A DNA stretch of 64,000 bases from a bacterium. Its GTDB lineage: Bacteria > Gemmatimonadota > Gemmatimonadetes > Longimicrobiales > RSA9. Below, piece by piece: positions 8,185 through 17,256 of this stretch; position 1 is the first letter of the stretch, and every line of letters starts with the position of its first letter. The stretch covers positions 1 to 64,000 of the forward strand of contig QGVH01000012.1 in the NCBI GenBank assembly GCA_003242735.1. Direction: 5' to 3'. The position numbers were made by a program, and so were the translations under genes. The notes beneath the pieces were generated by a model, which did not search any database, had not been told where the DNA came from, and was given only the letters and a program-made list of their open reading frames with translations.

Positions 8185-9170
8185 GAGAGACGCTCCTTCT
8201 GGCGACGGCGGACCCGGTGCATCGCCACCACCTGGGCGACTTCGCCGCCGAGGATGAACGCGATCGCCGAGTAATAGATCCAGAAGATCAGGATCACGAG
8301 CGTGGCGAAGCTCCCGTAGGTCGAGCCGAAATCGGCGATGCTGGTGACGTACCAGCCGAACGCCTGCTTCAGGAGCTCGAACAGCACGGCGGTGACGCTG
8401 GCGGCGACCAGTGCGGTCGGCCAGTGGATCCTGCGGGCGGGCAGATACCGGTAGATGAGGACGAACATCACCCAGATGAAGGCGAACGCGACCACGCGGC
8501 CGTAGAGCACGTCGATCCAGCCCACCTGCTCCGGGTCCAGGCCGAGGAAGCCGATGCCCCGGCGGGTCACGACGTGGAGCAGGACGGTCAGGCCGACGTT
8601 CAGCGTGAAGAGCGTCCCTGCCGCGAGCACCATCTGGATGTCGAAGATCTTGCCTTCGATGAGCCCACGCTCCTGGTGGATGTCGAAGACCTCGAGCAGC
8701 ACGGTCCGCAGCGTCGCCACCAGGCGTGTGGCGATCCAGACGAGGGTGATCGTACCGACGCTGAGCAGGCCGGTGCTCTGGTCGATCACCTCCAGCAGGA
8801 TCCGACGGATGAGCTCCTCGAACTCCGGGCTGACCGGCGGGAGGCTCTCCAGGATGTACTGCATGAGAGGCTGCGTGGGGTCGGCGGCCTGACGCATCTG
8901 GCGCAGGATCGTGCCGCCGATGCCGACGACCGTGAGGAGGAGCGGGACGAAGGCGACCAGCACGTTGAACGCGATCGCGCCGGCCATGAAGAAGATGCGG
9001 TCCTCGCCGGCCTTCTCGACGAGGCGGTGGGTGAACTTCGCCGCAGCGGCGAGGGCGGACAGCACGCGCGGCGGTGCGGGCGCTGGCGCGGCGGAGCGCG
9101 CGGCCGGAGGGGACGCGGCGGGCTGCGCCGCGGGCGGGTCGTCCGCCGAAGGCCGTTGGAGCTCAGCCAT
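8181..9170 (-). CDS. YihY/BrkB-family inner-membrane protein
   Basis: The 329-residue protein has an Ala/Pro-rich cytoplasmic N-terminus followed by about six membrane segments. Family landmarks include FMAGAIAFNVLVAFVPLL in the first helix, GWIDVLYGRVVAFAF, and the last pair with YGSFATLVILIFWIYYSA and ILGGEVAQV. Members are annotated YihY/virulence factor BrkB and were once misassigned as RNase BN; the transport or envelope role is unsettled. ATG 9170 is preferred over a TTG three codons earlier. The gene is coupled by ATGA to the L,D-transpeptidase. Confidence 0.85.
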   Translation of the reverse strand: MAELQRPSADDPPAAQPAASPPAARSAAPAPAPPRVLSALAAAAKFTHRLVEKAGEDRIFFMAGAIAFNVLVAFVPLLLTVVGIGGTILRQMRQAADPTQPLMQYILESLPPVSPEFEELIRRILLEVIDQSTGLLSVGTITLVWIATRLVATLRTVLLEVFDIHQERGLIEGKIFDIQMVLAAGTLFTLNVGLTVLLHVVTRRGIGFLGLDPEQVGWIDVLYGRVVAFAFIWVMFVLIYRYLPARRIHWPTALVAASVTAVLFELLKQAFGWYVTSIADFGSTYGSFATLVILIFWIYYSAIAFILGGEVAQVVAMHRVRRRQKERLS

Positions 9171-9259
9171 GTGCGCCAAGGTACCCGCACTCCGCGCGCA
9201 GGGTCAAGCGCAAGAAGTCGACCAGTGGCGCGGGGTGCGGCGTGGCGGGGCGGGGGGCG

Positions 9260-9697
9260 TCAGGACGCGGCGTCGGACTCCTCGGAGAGGTCTCCCGCGG
9301 TCCCGGCGTCGTCGCCCGCAGAGCGCGGGCGGGACGGGCGCTCGCTGAGCGCTTCGCGCGTCTCGCGGAGCCCGCGCTCCATCGCGGCCCGGGTCTCCCG
9401 CGCCGCGCGGCGGCCCGCCTCGACGGCGTGACGCGCGATCTCGAGCCGCTCGTCGATCTCCTCGCGGACCTCGTCCATCGCATCCACGACCGAGTCGCGG
9501 ACCTGCCGGAGGGCGTCCTCGGCGTTGCGGCGCAGCCGGAGCGCGCCCTCCCGAATGCCGGCGCGCGTCTCCCGCCCGGTCCTGGGCGCCAGGAGGAGGG
9601 CGATGCCGGCGCCCAGCAGGACTCCGAAGAGAAAGGACGACACACTGCCCGTGCGGCGCTCCACCACGATCCGGGGGAGATCGTCGTACTCGCCCAT
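9260..9697 (-). CDS. YtxH-domain protein
   Basis: The 145-residue protein has one N-terminal membrane segment (SFLFGVLLGAGIALLLAP) followed directly by TGRETRAGIREGALRLRRN. This is the characteristic YtxH/Gas-vesicle-like arrangement of a glycine-rich helix plus a long charged amphipathic helix. Residues 40-115 look coiled coil, and the C-terminus is acidic and disordered. The function is unknown; YtxH proteins are often linked to envelope or general stress. A strong AAAGGAG ribosome binding site precedes ATG 9697. It is probably transcribed alone between the regulator and YihY. Confidence 0.75.
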   Translation of the reverse strand: MGEYDDLPRIVVERRTGSVSSFLFGVLLGAGIALLLAPRTGRETRAGIREGALRLRRNAEDALRQVRDSVVDAMDEVREEIDERLEIARHAVEAGRRAARETRAAMERGLRETREALSERPSRPRSAGDDAGTAGDLSEESDAAS

Positions 9698-9751
9698 GAC
9701 AGCTCCTTTGCCGTTGTGGTCCGACGTCGGGCCCGTTCGAGCGCGCGCCGC

Positions 9752-11110
9752 TCAGCGGGCGTCCTGCTCGGCGAAGTAGCCGAGTAGCCGCTCCCGGACG
9801 TCCTTTTCCTTGACCCCCAGCATCCGGGCGGTCTTCTTGTAGTCGCCCCCCGTGAAGGCGAAGGTCTTCAGGGTCAGCAGACGCTCGGCCTCCTGGAGCG
9901 ACGTGCCGACCGGGATGCGGACTTCCTTCTCGTCGAGGTCGAGGTGCCGGGGCTGGAGGTCCGTCACGTCGATCGCCTCTCCCTTGGCGAGGATGACGGC
10001 GCGCTCGACGGCGTTCTTCAACTCGCGGACGTTGCCCGGCCAGCGATAGGTCTCGAGGAACTCGATGGCTCCTTCCGTGAAGCCGGTCACCTTCTTGCCG
10101 TGGTCCTGGGCGAAGCGGCGCAGGAACTCCTCAGCGAGCAGACGGACGTCGCCGGGCCGGTCACGGAGCGGAGGCAGGGTGATCGGGATGACCGCCAGAC
10201 GGTGGTAGACGTCCTCGCGCAACTTGCCCGTGCGGAGCGCCTCCTGGACATCCTGGTTGGTGGCGGCGATGACGCGGATGTCCACCCGGATCTCCTTCTT
10301 GCCGCCGAGCCGACGGAAGGAGCGCTGCTCGAGGGCGCGGAGCAGTTTGACCTGGATGTCCGGTTCCATCTCCGCGATCTCGTCGAGGAAGAGCGTCCCG
10401 CCATCGGCGAGCTCGAAGCAACCGGGCTTCTCGTTGACCGCGCCCGTGAAGGCGCCCTTCTCGTGGCCGAACAGCTCGTTCTCGAGGATCTCGCGGGGGA
10501 AGGCGCCGCAGTTGACCGCGATGAACGGGCCTTTCCTCCGGGGCGACTTCTGGTGGATGGCGCGGGCGACGAGCTCCTTGCCCGTCCCGCTCTCCCCCAT
10601 GATCAGCACGCTGGCGTTGGAGGGTGCGACGGCCTCGATGATGGTGTAGATCTGCCGCATCTCCTCGGACTGCCCGATCATCTCGCCGTAGCGGGTGAGA
10701 CGCTCGAGGCGCTGCTGGAGCTGGCGGTTGGCCGTCTTGACCTGGTACTTGTCCAGCGCCCGGGGGATGAGGGCCTTGAGCCGCTCGATGTCCAGGGGCT
10801 TGGTCAGGTAGTCGTAGGCACCGTTGCGCATGGCCTCGACGGCCGACGCGACGGTGCCTTTCCCCGTAATGATGATGATCTCGCTGTCGATGCCCTTTTC
10901 GCGCATGCGCGCGAAGAGCTCGAGGCCGTCGAGCTTGGGCATCTTGAGGTCCGCGAGGACGAGTCCGAAGTCGCCGGTCTGGACCTTCTCCCAGGCCTCC
11001 TCACCGTCGGTCGCTGTGTCCGTGGTATACCCTTCCTCGGCGAGGAGCATCTGGAGGCCTTCGGCGACGTGCCGCTCGTCGTCCGCGATCAGCAGCTTCG
11101 ATCCACTCAT
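9752..11110 (-). CDS. NtrC-family sigma-54-dependent response regulator
   Basis: The 452-residue protein has a receiver domain (phosphoacceptor Asp54, conserved Lys104), an AAA+ domain with Walker A GESGTGKE at 172-179, an intact GAFTGA sigma-54 contact loop at 219-224, and arginine-finger/sensor regions (WPGNVRELKN). The short C-terminal Fis-type helix-turn-helix (DYKKTARMLGVKEKDVRERL) departs from the usual AA-LGI pattern but is recognisable. It should activate RpoN promoters when phosphorylated by the kinase encoded 68 bases upstream at 11179-11904. Target genes are unknown. Confidence 0.93.
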   Translation of the reverse strand: MSGSKLLIADDERHVAEGLQMLLAEEGYTTDTATDGEEAWEKVQTGDFGLVLADLKMPKLDGLELFARMREKGIDSEIIIITGKGTVASAVEAMRNGAYDYLTKPLDIERLKALIPRALDKYQVKTANRQLQQRLERLTRYGEMIGQSEEMRQIYTIIEAVAPSNASVLIMGESGTGKELVARAIHQKSPRRKGPFIAVNCGAFPREILENELFGHEKGAFTGAVNEKPGCFELADGGTLFLDEIAEMEPDIQVKLLRALEQRSFRRLGGKKEIRVDIRVIAATNQDVQEALRTGKLREDVYHRLAVIPITLPPLRDRPGDVRLLAEEFLRRFAQDHGKKVTGFTEGAIEFLETYRWPGNVRELKNAVERAVILAKGEAIDVTDLQPRHLDLDEKEVRIPVGTSLQEAERLLTLKTFAFTGGDYKKTARMLGVKEKDVRERLLGYFAEQDAR

Positions 11111-11178
11111 GCTCGGAGTCGGTCGGGGCTCCCTGCTGGGAGCGTGAGCGCCAAGTTATTCCTCGCCCCGGCAGAGGG

Positions 11179-11904
11179 TCAAGCGCCAGGCGCGCGGGGC
11201 CAGGCCAGCAGGAAGACCGCGCCGCCCTCGTGGTCAGGCGGCGGCTCGAACTCGATGCGCCCGCCCACCTCTTCGAGCAGCGACCGCGCGACCGCGAGGC
11301 CGAGCCCGCTCCGATTGGGCCAGGTGGAGAAGCCAGGGGTTCCGAGGCGCAGCACGTGCTCGGCCGGGATGCCGGGCCCGGTGTCGCGCACGCGGAGCTG
11401 GACCTCGTCATGGGCGATGGTGCCCTGCAGCACCAGGTGCCCGCCGTCGGGTTTCAGGGCGGTGAGTGCGTTGTCCACGATGTTGAGCAGGGCGTGGCGG
11501 AACGCGAGGCGGTGCATGACGATGAGCGCCCCGCTCCCTGCGGGCACGCGGTCCACGGACACACGCGAGAGAGGAGCGAGGACCGCGATGAGCGGGAGCA
11601 GCTCTTCGACTGCGGTGTCGAGCTCGAAGCATTCGGGCCCGCTGGCGCCGGGCCGGAGCAACTGGAACAGCGGTTCCAGGACCTGATTCAGGCGCATCAC
11701 GTCCTTTTCGAGGACGCGGATCCGGTCGAGCGCGGCCTCGCTCTGGCCGGATGCGAGACGCCGCCGCAGCAGCTCCAGGTTGATGGTCATGGAGTGCAGC
11801 GGGTTCTTGACCTCGTGGGCGAGGTCATCCGCCAACCGGCCGACGAGATCGAGCCGGTTCGCCGCGACCTGGTAGGGTGTGGCGACGAGGGTCTCGGGTC
11901 TCAC
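11179..11904 (-). CDS. Cytosolic sensor histidine kinase
   Basis: The 241-residue kinase has a HisKA dimerisation segment with phosphoacceptor His30 in HEVKNPLHS, an N box around NIVDNALTAL, the G1 box DTGPGIP and the G2 box SGLGLAVARSL. There is no membrane segment and essentially no sensor domain before the H box. It must therefore sense through partners, or through an upstream region if the start is misplaced. The start used is GTG 11904, with no obvious ribosome binding site. It is the natural partner of the NtrC-type regulator that follows it. Confidence 0.88.
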   Translation of the reverse strand: MRPETLVATPYQVAANRLDLVGRLADDLAHEVKNPLHSMTINLELLRRRLASGQSEAALDRIRVLEKDVMRLNQVLEPLFQLLRPGASGPECFELDTAVEELLPLIAVLAPLSRVSVDRVPAGSGALIVMHRLAFRHALLNIVDNALTALKPDGGHLVLQGTIAHDEVQLRVRDTGPGIPAEHVLRLGTPGFSTWPNRSGLGLAVARSLLEEVGGRIEFEPPPDHEGGAVFLLAWPRAPGA

Positions 11905-11971
11905 GTTGCGTCAGAACGAGTCGTGATGGCGCCCGGGCCGGCGCGTCCCGCCGGCACAAGTATGCCGGGAT

Positions 11972-11985
11972 GCAGGATTTGTTCC
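11972..11985 (-). promoter_or_regulatory. Candidate sigma-54 promoter upstream of the kinase-regulator pair
   Basis: On the minus strand GG (11985-11984), ten bases and GC (11973-11972) have the -24/-12 spacing, with an unusually AT-rich spacer (AACAAATCCT) and TGCA at the -12 end. It lies about 68 bases upstream of the kinase GTG. GG-N10-GC is frequent in GC-rich DNA, so this is weak evidence. A CATACT hexamer just downstream could alternatively be a sigma-70 -10 element. A small palindrome, CAAGCACTTG, lies further upstream near 11996-12005. Confidence 0.25.
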
Positions 11986-12033
11986 GGGTGTGGCGCAAGC
12001 ACTTGTCGCGCCGCGGTTTTCCCTCGGCCGGGC

Positions 12034-13428
12034 TCAGGCGCTGATCCAGCGGCCGTCGGGCGCCGGCCGAGCCGGGGGCTGGAAGCCGGACCGGCCGAGG
12101 AGGCCGTAGGTGAGGACCTTGCCCAGCTCGACGCCGGGCTGGTCCAGCGGGTTCACCTGGTACAGCGCACCGGCGTAGACGGTGGCGATCTGGAGGGCCA
12201 TGATCAGCTCGCCGAGGGCGTGCGCGTCCAGGCGCGGGAGGCGGAGGGTCATGTTCATGCGGCCGTGCTCGGCGAGCGCGCTGGCCGTGGCGACCTGCTC
12301 GGCGCGGAGGAGTTCACCGAGGGAGTGGCCGCCGAGGTAGCGGAGCTCGTCGATCTCCGGGTAGGCGGAGGGGATGGGGAGGTCGGTCGGCAGCTCGTCC
12401 ACGGCGAGGAAGGTCACGGTCTTGTCGAACGGGCCCTCGACGTAGAGCTGCACCTGGGAGTGCTGGTCGGTGGCGCCGAGCGCCTTGATGGGCGTGGGCC
12501 CGCGATGGACCTCGGCACCCGTGGTGTCCAGGCGCTTGCCGAGGCTCTCCGCCCAGAGCTGGCGGAACCAGTCGGCGCAGGCGTACAGCCGGTCGCTGTA
12601 GGCCATGACGACGTGGATGCCGGCGCCCTTCTCCGTGTGGGCCAGGTACTGGAGGGCGGCGAAGAGCCCGGCCGGGTTGTCGGCGAGCTCGTGGGTCCGG
12701 CAGCGCTGGTCCATGTCCCGGGCGCCGGCGAGGAGCGCCTCGATGTCAATGCCCACGAGCGCGGCCGGGAGCAGGCCCACCGCGGAGAGCACGCTGAAGC
12801 GGCCGCCGACCCCCGGGGGGATGGGCAGCGCGGCGATGTCCTCCTCGCGGGCGAGGCGGCGCAGCACGCCCTTTTCGGGATCCGTGGTGAAGATGAGGTG
12901 CCTGCGATAGCCGTCCGGCCCCAGCTCCCGGATCAGCCGCTCCCGCACGACGAGGAACTGGGCCATCGTCTCCGCCGTCGTGCCGGACTTGCTGACCACG
13001 TTGAAGAGCGTGCGGCGCAGGTCCAGCCGGTCCAGCAACGGCGCGATGGTCGTGGGGTCCACGTTGTCCAGCACGTACAGGCGCGGGAAGTACTCGCGCG
13101 CCTCGCCGTCCAGCTCGTTCCAGAACGGGCGGCACAGCGCCTGGTGGAGCGCGATGGTGCCGAGGGCGGAGCCGCCGATGCCCAGCACGACGATGGTGTC
13201 GAAGCTCTGGCCGGCGCCGTCGGCGAAGGCGCGGATCTGTGGGACGAGCCGGTCCTCGTAGGGGAGCTCGAAGAACGCGAGCTCCCCTGCGGCGCGGCGG
13301 CGCTCCACCTCTGCGTGCACACCGACGAACGTCTCCGCCGCGCGGTCGAGGGCCTCGGGCGGGAGGCCGCGCTCGCCGATCCGCGGCGCCATCATGTTGT
13401 TGTAGTCGAGGACGAGGCGGTCGGCCAT
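12034..13428 (-). CDS. pgi: Glucose-6-phosphate isomerase
   Basis: Pgi interconverts glucose 6-phosphate and fructose 6-phosphate. The 464-residue protein matches the shorter Bacillus-like form. The first SIS domain has VLGIGGSALGTIALHQ and the second has the sugar-phosphate loop SKSGTTAETM. The late region HRGPTPIKALGATDQHSQ holds the conserved active-site segment. It follows the metallo-hydrolase gene by only 3 bases and is the last gene of the string with pyruvate kinase, so the transcript carries an upper and a lower glycolytic enzyme. ATG 13428 fits the family start. Confidence 0.93.
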   Translation of the reverse strand: MADRLVLDYNNMMAPRIGERGLPPEALDRAAETFVGVHAEVERRRAAGELAFFELPYEDRLVPQIRAFADGAGQSFDTIVVLGIGGSALGTIALHQALCRPFWNELDGEAREYFPRLYVLDNVDPTTIAPLLDRLDLRRTLFNVVSKSGTTAETMAQFLVVRERLIRELGPDGYRRHLIFTTDPEKGVLRRLAREEDIAALPIPPGVGGRFSVLSAVGLLPAALVGIDIEALLAGARDMDQRCRTHELADNPAGLFAALQYLAHTEKGAGIHVVMAYSDRLYACADWFRQLWAESLGKRLDTTGAEVHRGPTPIKALGATDQHSQVQLYVEGPFDKTVTFLAVDELPTDLPIPSAYPEIDELRYLGGHSLGELLRAEQVATASALAEHGRMNMTLRLPRLDAHALGELIMALQIATVYAGALYQVNPLDQPGVELGKVLTYGLLGRSGFQPPARPAPDGRWISA

Positions 13429-13431
13429 GGG

Positions 13432-14214
13432 TCAAACCTCCACGACGAGTCCATCGTGAGCGGGCTGGATGTCCCGTGGGAGCCGCTCGAGGAGCTCCGC
13501 GTGCTTCAGGCGGTGCGTGAGGTGCGTGAGGTACGTGCGCTCGGCGCCGATGGCGCGGGCGGCCTGCACGGCCTCCTCCACCGTCATGTGCGTCGGGTGC
13601 GGGCGCCCGAACCACAGCGCGTTGAGCACGAGGACGCGGACGCCGCGGAGCGCCTCCACGGTCTCCGGCGGGATGCGCTTGGCGTCCGTGATGTACCCCA
13701 GGTCTCCGGTGCGGAAGCCGATGGCCACATCGTCGCCGTGCGGCACGGCGAGCGGCAGCATGGAGAAGCCGGCGACCTCGACCCGCTCCCCGGGCCGGAC
13801 CACGGCCAGTCGCACGTTGGGCTTGGTGGTGCCCTCGATGGGCTGGTGCTCCGGGTCGAAAATGTAGGCGAACCGTGCGTTCAACGTGCGGGCGCAGCGT
13901 TCGCCGGCGTACGCCGTCAGCGGCTCGTCGCGCCGCACGGTGAAAGCGCGCAGGTCGTCCACGCCGTGCGTGTGGTCGGCGTGGCAGTGGGTGAACCAGA
14001 CAGCGTCGACGTCCGTCACGCCCGCGGCCAGGAGCTGGAGCCGGAGCTCGGGCGGCGTGTCCACGAGGATGCGCCGCGTGCCGTCATCGTTCTCGAGCAG
14101 CGCGGCGTGACGCGTGCGGCGGTCGCGCGGATCGGGCGACGTGCACACCGCGCACTTGCACCCGATGACCGGGATGCCGAACGAGGTGCCGGTGCCGAGG
14201 AACGTGAGCTTCAC
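13432..14214 (-). CDS. PhnP-like metallo-beta-lactamase-fold hydrolase
   Basis: The 260-residue protein begins (GTG)KLTFLGTGTSFGIP and has the MBL zinc motif H76-C-H78-A-D80-H81. A Cys cluster (GCKCAVC at 18-24) resembles the structural zinc site of PhnP-type phosphodiesterases. Later ligands fit VPHGDD and the DAKRIPPE and TYLTHLTHRLKH segments. PhnP hydrolyses cyclic phosphodiesters, but no phn genes are nearby, so the substrate is unknown. GTG 14214 overlaps the pyruvate kinase stop as GTGA. It is coupled to pyk and 3 bases from pgi. Confidence 0.85.
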   Translation of the reverse strand: MKLTFLGTGTSFGIPVIGCKCAVCTSPDPRDRRTRHAALLENDDGTRRILVDTPPELRLQLLAAGVTDVDAVWFTHCHADHTHGVDDLRAFTVRRDEPLTAYAGERCARTLNARFAYIFDPEHQPIEGTTKPNVRLAVVRPGERVEVAGFSMLPLAVPHGDDVAIGFRTGDLGYITDAKRIPPETVEALRGVRVLVLNALWFGRPHPTHMTVEEAVQAARAIGAERTYLTHLTHRLKHAELLERLPRDIQPAHDGLVVEV

Positions 14215-15623
14215 AGTTGCACCACGCGCAGCGTGTTGGTGGTGCCGCGGACGTCGAACGGGATGCCGGCCGTGACGACGACGCGGTCGCCCGGGTTCGC
14301 GAGCCCGTGGGTGATGAGGTACTGCCGCGCACACGCGACCAGCGAGTCGAAGGTCGCCTCGCCTGGACAGTGCACGGGGTGGACGCCCCAGACGAGCGCG
14401 AGTTGCCGGTACGTCGTCAACTGGTTGCTCACGCCCAGGATCGGCACCGGCGGCCGGTAGCTGGAGACCAGCCGACTCGTGAAGCCGCTGCGCGTGAGCG
14501 TCACGATGGCCGGCGCGCCGAGGAGCCGTGCGGCCTCGACGGTCGCCGCGGCGATGGCGTGTTCCGTCGGCGTCGCGCCGGTCCGCAACCGGCGCATCAT
14601 CGCCGGATCCCGGCTGGGTCCCTCCCCGTAGCTCTGGACGCGCTCGATCTCGTTGGCGATGCGCACCATGACCTCGACGGCCTGGATCGGGTAGCGGCCG
14701 GCCGCGGTCTCGCCGGACAGCATCACCGCATCCGTGCCATCCAGCAACGCGTTGGCGACGTCGCTCACCTCGGCGCGGGTGGGCCGCGCCGACTCCATCA
14801 TCGACTCGAGCATCTGCGTCGCGGTGATGACGGGCCGTGCGTACAGCTTGGCGAGCTGGATGATCCGCTTCTGGGCCGCCGGGACCTTTTCGAACGGGAG
14901 CTCCACGCCGAGGTCGCCGCGCGCGACCATGACGGCGTCGGCTTCGGCGAGGATGTCCTCGATGTTCTCGAGCGCGACGTCCTTCTCGATCTTCGCCACG
15001 ATGAGCGGCCCGGCGCCGATGCGTGCGCGGAGTTCGGCGACGTCGTCCGGGTGCCGGACGAAGGAGAGGCCAATGTAGTCCACGCCGGCGTCCAGCGCGA
15101 ACGCGAGGTCTGCCAGGTCCTTCTCGGTGAGCGACGGTGCGCTCACGTGCACGCCGGGCAGGTTCATCCCCTTGTTCGAGCGGAGCAGTCCGCCGCGGAC
15201 CACGCGGCAGACGGTGTGTGGCGGCCGGACCTCCTCGACGCGGAGCTCCATGCGGCCGTCGTCGAGGAGGATGCGGCTGCCGGGCGAGACGTCGCGGGCG
15301 AGGTCGGCGTAGGTGGCCGGGATCTCGCCGGGCTGGGCCATGCCCTCGGGCGCGAGGACGACGAGGGCGCCCTCGTCGAGCTGCAGCGGGTCCTGGAGTG
15401 TGCCGGTCCGGATCTTCGGGCCGGCGAGGTCGGCGAGGATCGCGAGCGGCTTGTTCAGCGCGTCCGCGGCCTCGCGGGCCCACTGGATGACGCGCGCGTG
15501 CTCCTCGTGGGTGCCGTGCGCGAAGTTGATGCGAATGACATCGACGCCGGCCGCGATCAGCGCGCGGATCCTGTCCGGCGCTGCGGTCGCGGGGCCGACG
15601 GTGGCGACGACTTTACTGCGCAT
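14211..15623 (-). CDS. pyk: Pyruvate kinase
   Basis: The enzyme makes pyruvate and ATP from phosphoenolpyruvate and ADP. The product starts MRSKVVATVGPA, matching the family's first strand. It contains INFAHGTHEEHARVIQ, the ADLAGPKIRTG segment, the catalytic KIEKDVALENIEDIL strand, VARGDLGVELP and TATQMLESM. The C-terminal allosteric domain is present but relatively short, ending GTTNTLRVVQL. ATG 15623 fits alignment best; an ATG at 15644 would add seven residues and overlap the amidohydrolase end by 8 bases. The stop overlaps the next gene's GTG. Confidence 0.95.
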   Translation of the reverse strand: MRSKVVATVGPATAAPDRIRALIAAGVDVIRINFAHGTHEEHARVIQWAREAADALNKPLAILADLAGPKIRTGTLQDPLQLDEGALVVLAPEGMAQPGEIPATYADLARDVSPGSRILLDDGRMELRVEEVRPPHTVCRVVRGGLLRSNKGMNLPGVHVSAPSLTEKDLADLAFALDAGVDYIGLSFVRHPDDVAELRARIGAGPLIVAKIEKDVALENIEDILAEADAVMVARGDLGVELPFEKVPAAQKRIIQLAKLYARPVITATQMLESMMESARPTRAEVSDVANALLDGTDAVMLSGETAAGRYPIQAVEVMVRIANEIERVQSYGEGPSRDPAMMRRLRTGATPTEHAIAAATVEAARLLGAPAIVTLTRSGFTSRLVSSYRPPVPILGVSNQLTTYRQLALVWGVHPVHCPGEATFDSLVACARQYLITHGLANPGDRVVVTAGIPFDVRGTTNTLRVVQL

Positions 15624-15636
15624 ACGGAAGCGCGCT

Positions 15637-17256
15637 TCAAGCATGGGTGTGGGTGGGAACCTCGCTCCACACCACCGCGCCGCCGACGGCCGTGGCCAGG
15701 CACCGGAGGCGCAGGAGGGCGGGAGCGTCCAGTTCGAGTGGGTCCTCGTCCCAGGCGACGAAGTCGGCCGCCGCGCCGGGCGCGAGGGTGCCCAGGAAGC
15801 CGGCCACGCCGGCGGCGAACGCCGGGCCTGCGGTGTAGGCGCGCAGCGCGTCCGCGGGGCTGAGCCGTTCGGCGGGGAACCAGCCGTCGGCCGGCTGGCC
15901 GTCCAGGTCCTGGCGGGCGACGGCGGCGAACAGGCCGCGCCGCGGGTCCACGGGCTCGACGGGGGCGTCGGAGCCGAAGGCGAGAACGGCGCCGCCGTCG
16001 CGGAGAGAGCGGAACGCGTAGGCGCCGCGGCAGCGCTCGATGCCCCAGTGCCGCTCGGCCGCCCGCCAATCGGTGATCAGGTGACACGGTTGGACGGACG
16101 CGATGATGCCGCCGGTTCCGAGGCCGGCGAAGCGCTCGGGCGGACACAGTTGCACGTGCTCGATCCGGTGCGGGAGGGCCGGCCCGCGGGCGGCCGGATC
16201 GGAGAGCACGTCGACGGCCAGCGACACGGCCGCGTCGCCGATGGCGTGGACCACGGACGCGATGCCGGCGTTCGCCGCCCGGCGGACCGTCTCGCGGAAC
16301 TCGTCCGCCGGCAGCACCTGGATCCCGTGGTCGCGACTGCCGGTGTACGGCTCCCGCAACCACGCCGTGCGTGACCCGAGCGCGCCGTCCAGGAACATCT
16401 TGACGCCGCCGATCCGGATCCATTCGCTGCCGAAGCCGCTGCGCAGGCCGATGCGGATCGCCTCGTCCAGGGCGGCGAGGGGGAGGTGCACCAGCACGCG
16501 CAGGCGGAGGAGGTCGCGGGCGCGAAGCCGCTCGAGGAGCGGCAGCGGGTCCGGGCCGGTGATGTGGATGTTGGGCAGGCAGTGGACGGCCGTGATCCCG
16601 TGCCGGTGCAGCTCCGCCTGCGCGTCCAGCAGCGCGGCCTCCGCGTCGGCGTCCGAGACGGGGGGGATGCTGCGGACCACGAGCTCGGCGGCACGCTCCA
16701 GCAGCAGCCCCGTGGGCCGCCCCTCTCCGTCGCGGACGATGCGGCCGCCCACGGGATCCGGCGTGTCTGGGCCGATCCCGGCGTGCTCGAGGGCTGCCGT
16801 GTTGACCCAGAGGGCGTGCATGTCGTGGCTCTGCAGCGCGACGGGGCGGCCGGGGGCGGCGCGATCCAGCAGTTCCCGCGTCGGCGCGGTCCTCCAGCGG
16901 TGGGGGTTCCAGCCGCGGCCGCGGATCCAGCCGGAGCCGCGGCCCGCGTGGCGGGCCACCAGGTGCGCCGCTTGCTCGGGGCTCGCGGCGGCGGCGAGGT
17001 CGATCTCGCGCCGAGCGAACGCCCACTCGACGAGGTGGATGTGGGCGTCGGCGAGCCCCGGCGTGAGCGTCGCGGGGCGCAGGTCGAGCGTCCGGACCCC
17101 GGGCGCCGCGCGGCGGAGCTCCTCGGCCCTGCCGGCGGCGAGGACGCGCCCGTGCTGGACGAGGAGCGCGTCGGGCCGGGCGCCGTCCGGGGTCGCGGCG
17201 GGATCCAGCGTGTGGATCCGACGCGCGAGGACGAGGAGCGGAGCCTCCGAGCTCAC
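15637..17256 (-). CDS. YtcJ-like amidohydrolase (Amidohydro_3)
   Basis: The 539-residue metal-dependent hydrolase shows the composite-domain start (LVLARRIHTLDP), the metal motif LADAHIHLVEWA, an internal WIRGRGW segment, VHAIGDAAVSL and RIEHVQLCPPERF. A late FGSDAPVEPVDPRRG loop provides the final metal Asp. These are the marks of the YtcJ/N-acyl-amide hydrolase branch. The exact substrate cannot be read from sequence. GTG 17256 is chosen because it overlaps the upstream stop as GTGA and removes a basic non-homologous extension. It is the second gene in the serine hydrolase-pyk-pgi string. Confidence 0.87.
   Translation of the reverse strand: MSSEAPLLVLARRIHTLDPAATPDGARPDALLVQHGRVLAAGRAEELRRAAPGVRTLDLRPATLTPGLADAHIHLVEWAFARREIDLAAAASPEQAAHLVARHAGRGSGWIRGRGWNPHRWRTAPTRELLDRAAPGRPVALQSHDMHALWVNTAALEHAGIGPDTPDPVGGRIVRDGEGRPTGLLLERAAELVVRSIPPVSDADAEAALLDAQAELHRHGITAVHCLPNIHITGPDPLPLLERLRARDLLRLRVLVHLPLAALDEAIRIGLRSGFGSEWIRIGGVKMFLDGALGSRTAWLREPYTGSRDHGIQVLPADEFRETVRRAANAGIASVVHAIGDAAVSLAVDVLSDPAARGPALPHRIEHVQLCPPERFAGLGTGGIIASVQPCHLITDWRAAERHWGIERCRGAYAFRSLRDGGAVLAFGSDAPVEPVDPRRGLFAAVARQDLDGQPADGWFPAERLSPADALRAYTAGPAFAAGVAGFLGTLAPGAAADFVAWDEDPLELDAPALLRLRCLATAVGGAVVWSEVPTHTHA

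Noticed and set aside
11230..14460. A plus-strand open frame of more than 1000 codons opposite the kinase, pgi and MBL genes
   Set aside because: Very long antisense frames are expected opposite GC-rich genes with GC-rich third positions. The translation is low-complexity and the minus strand carries clear protein families.
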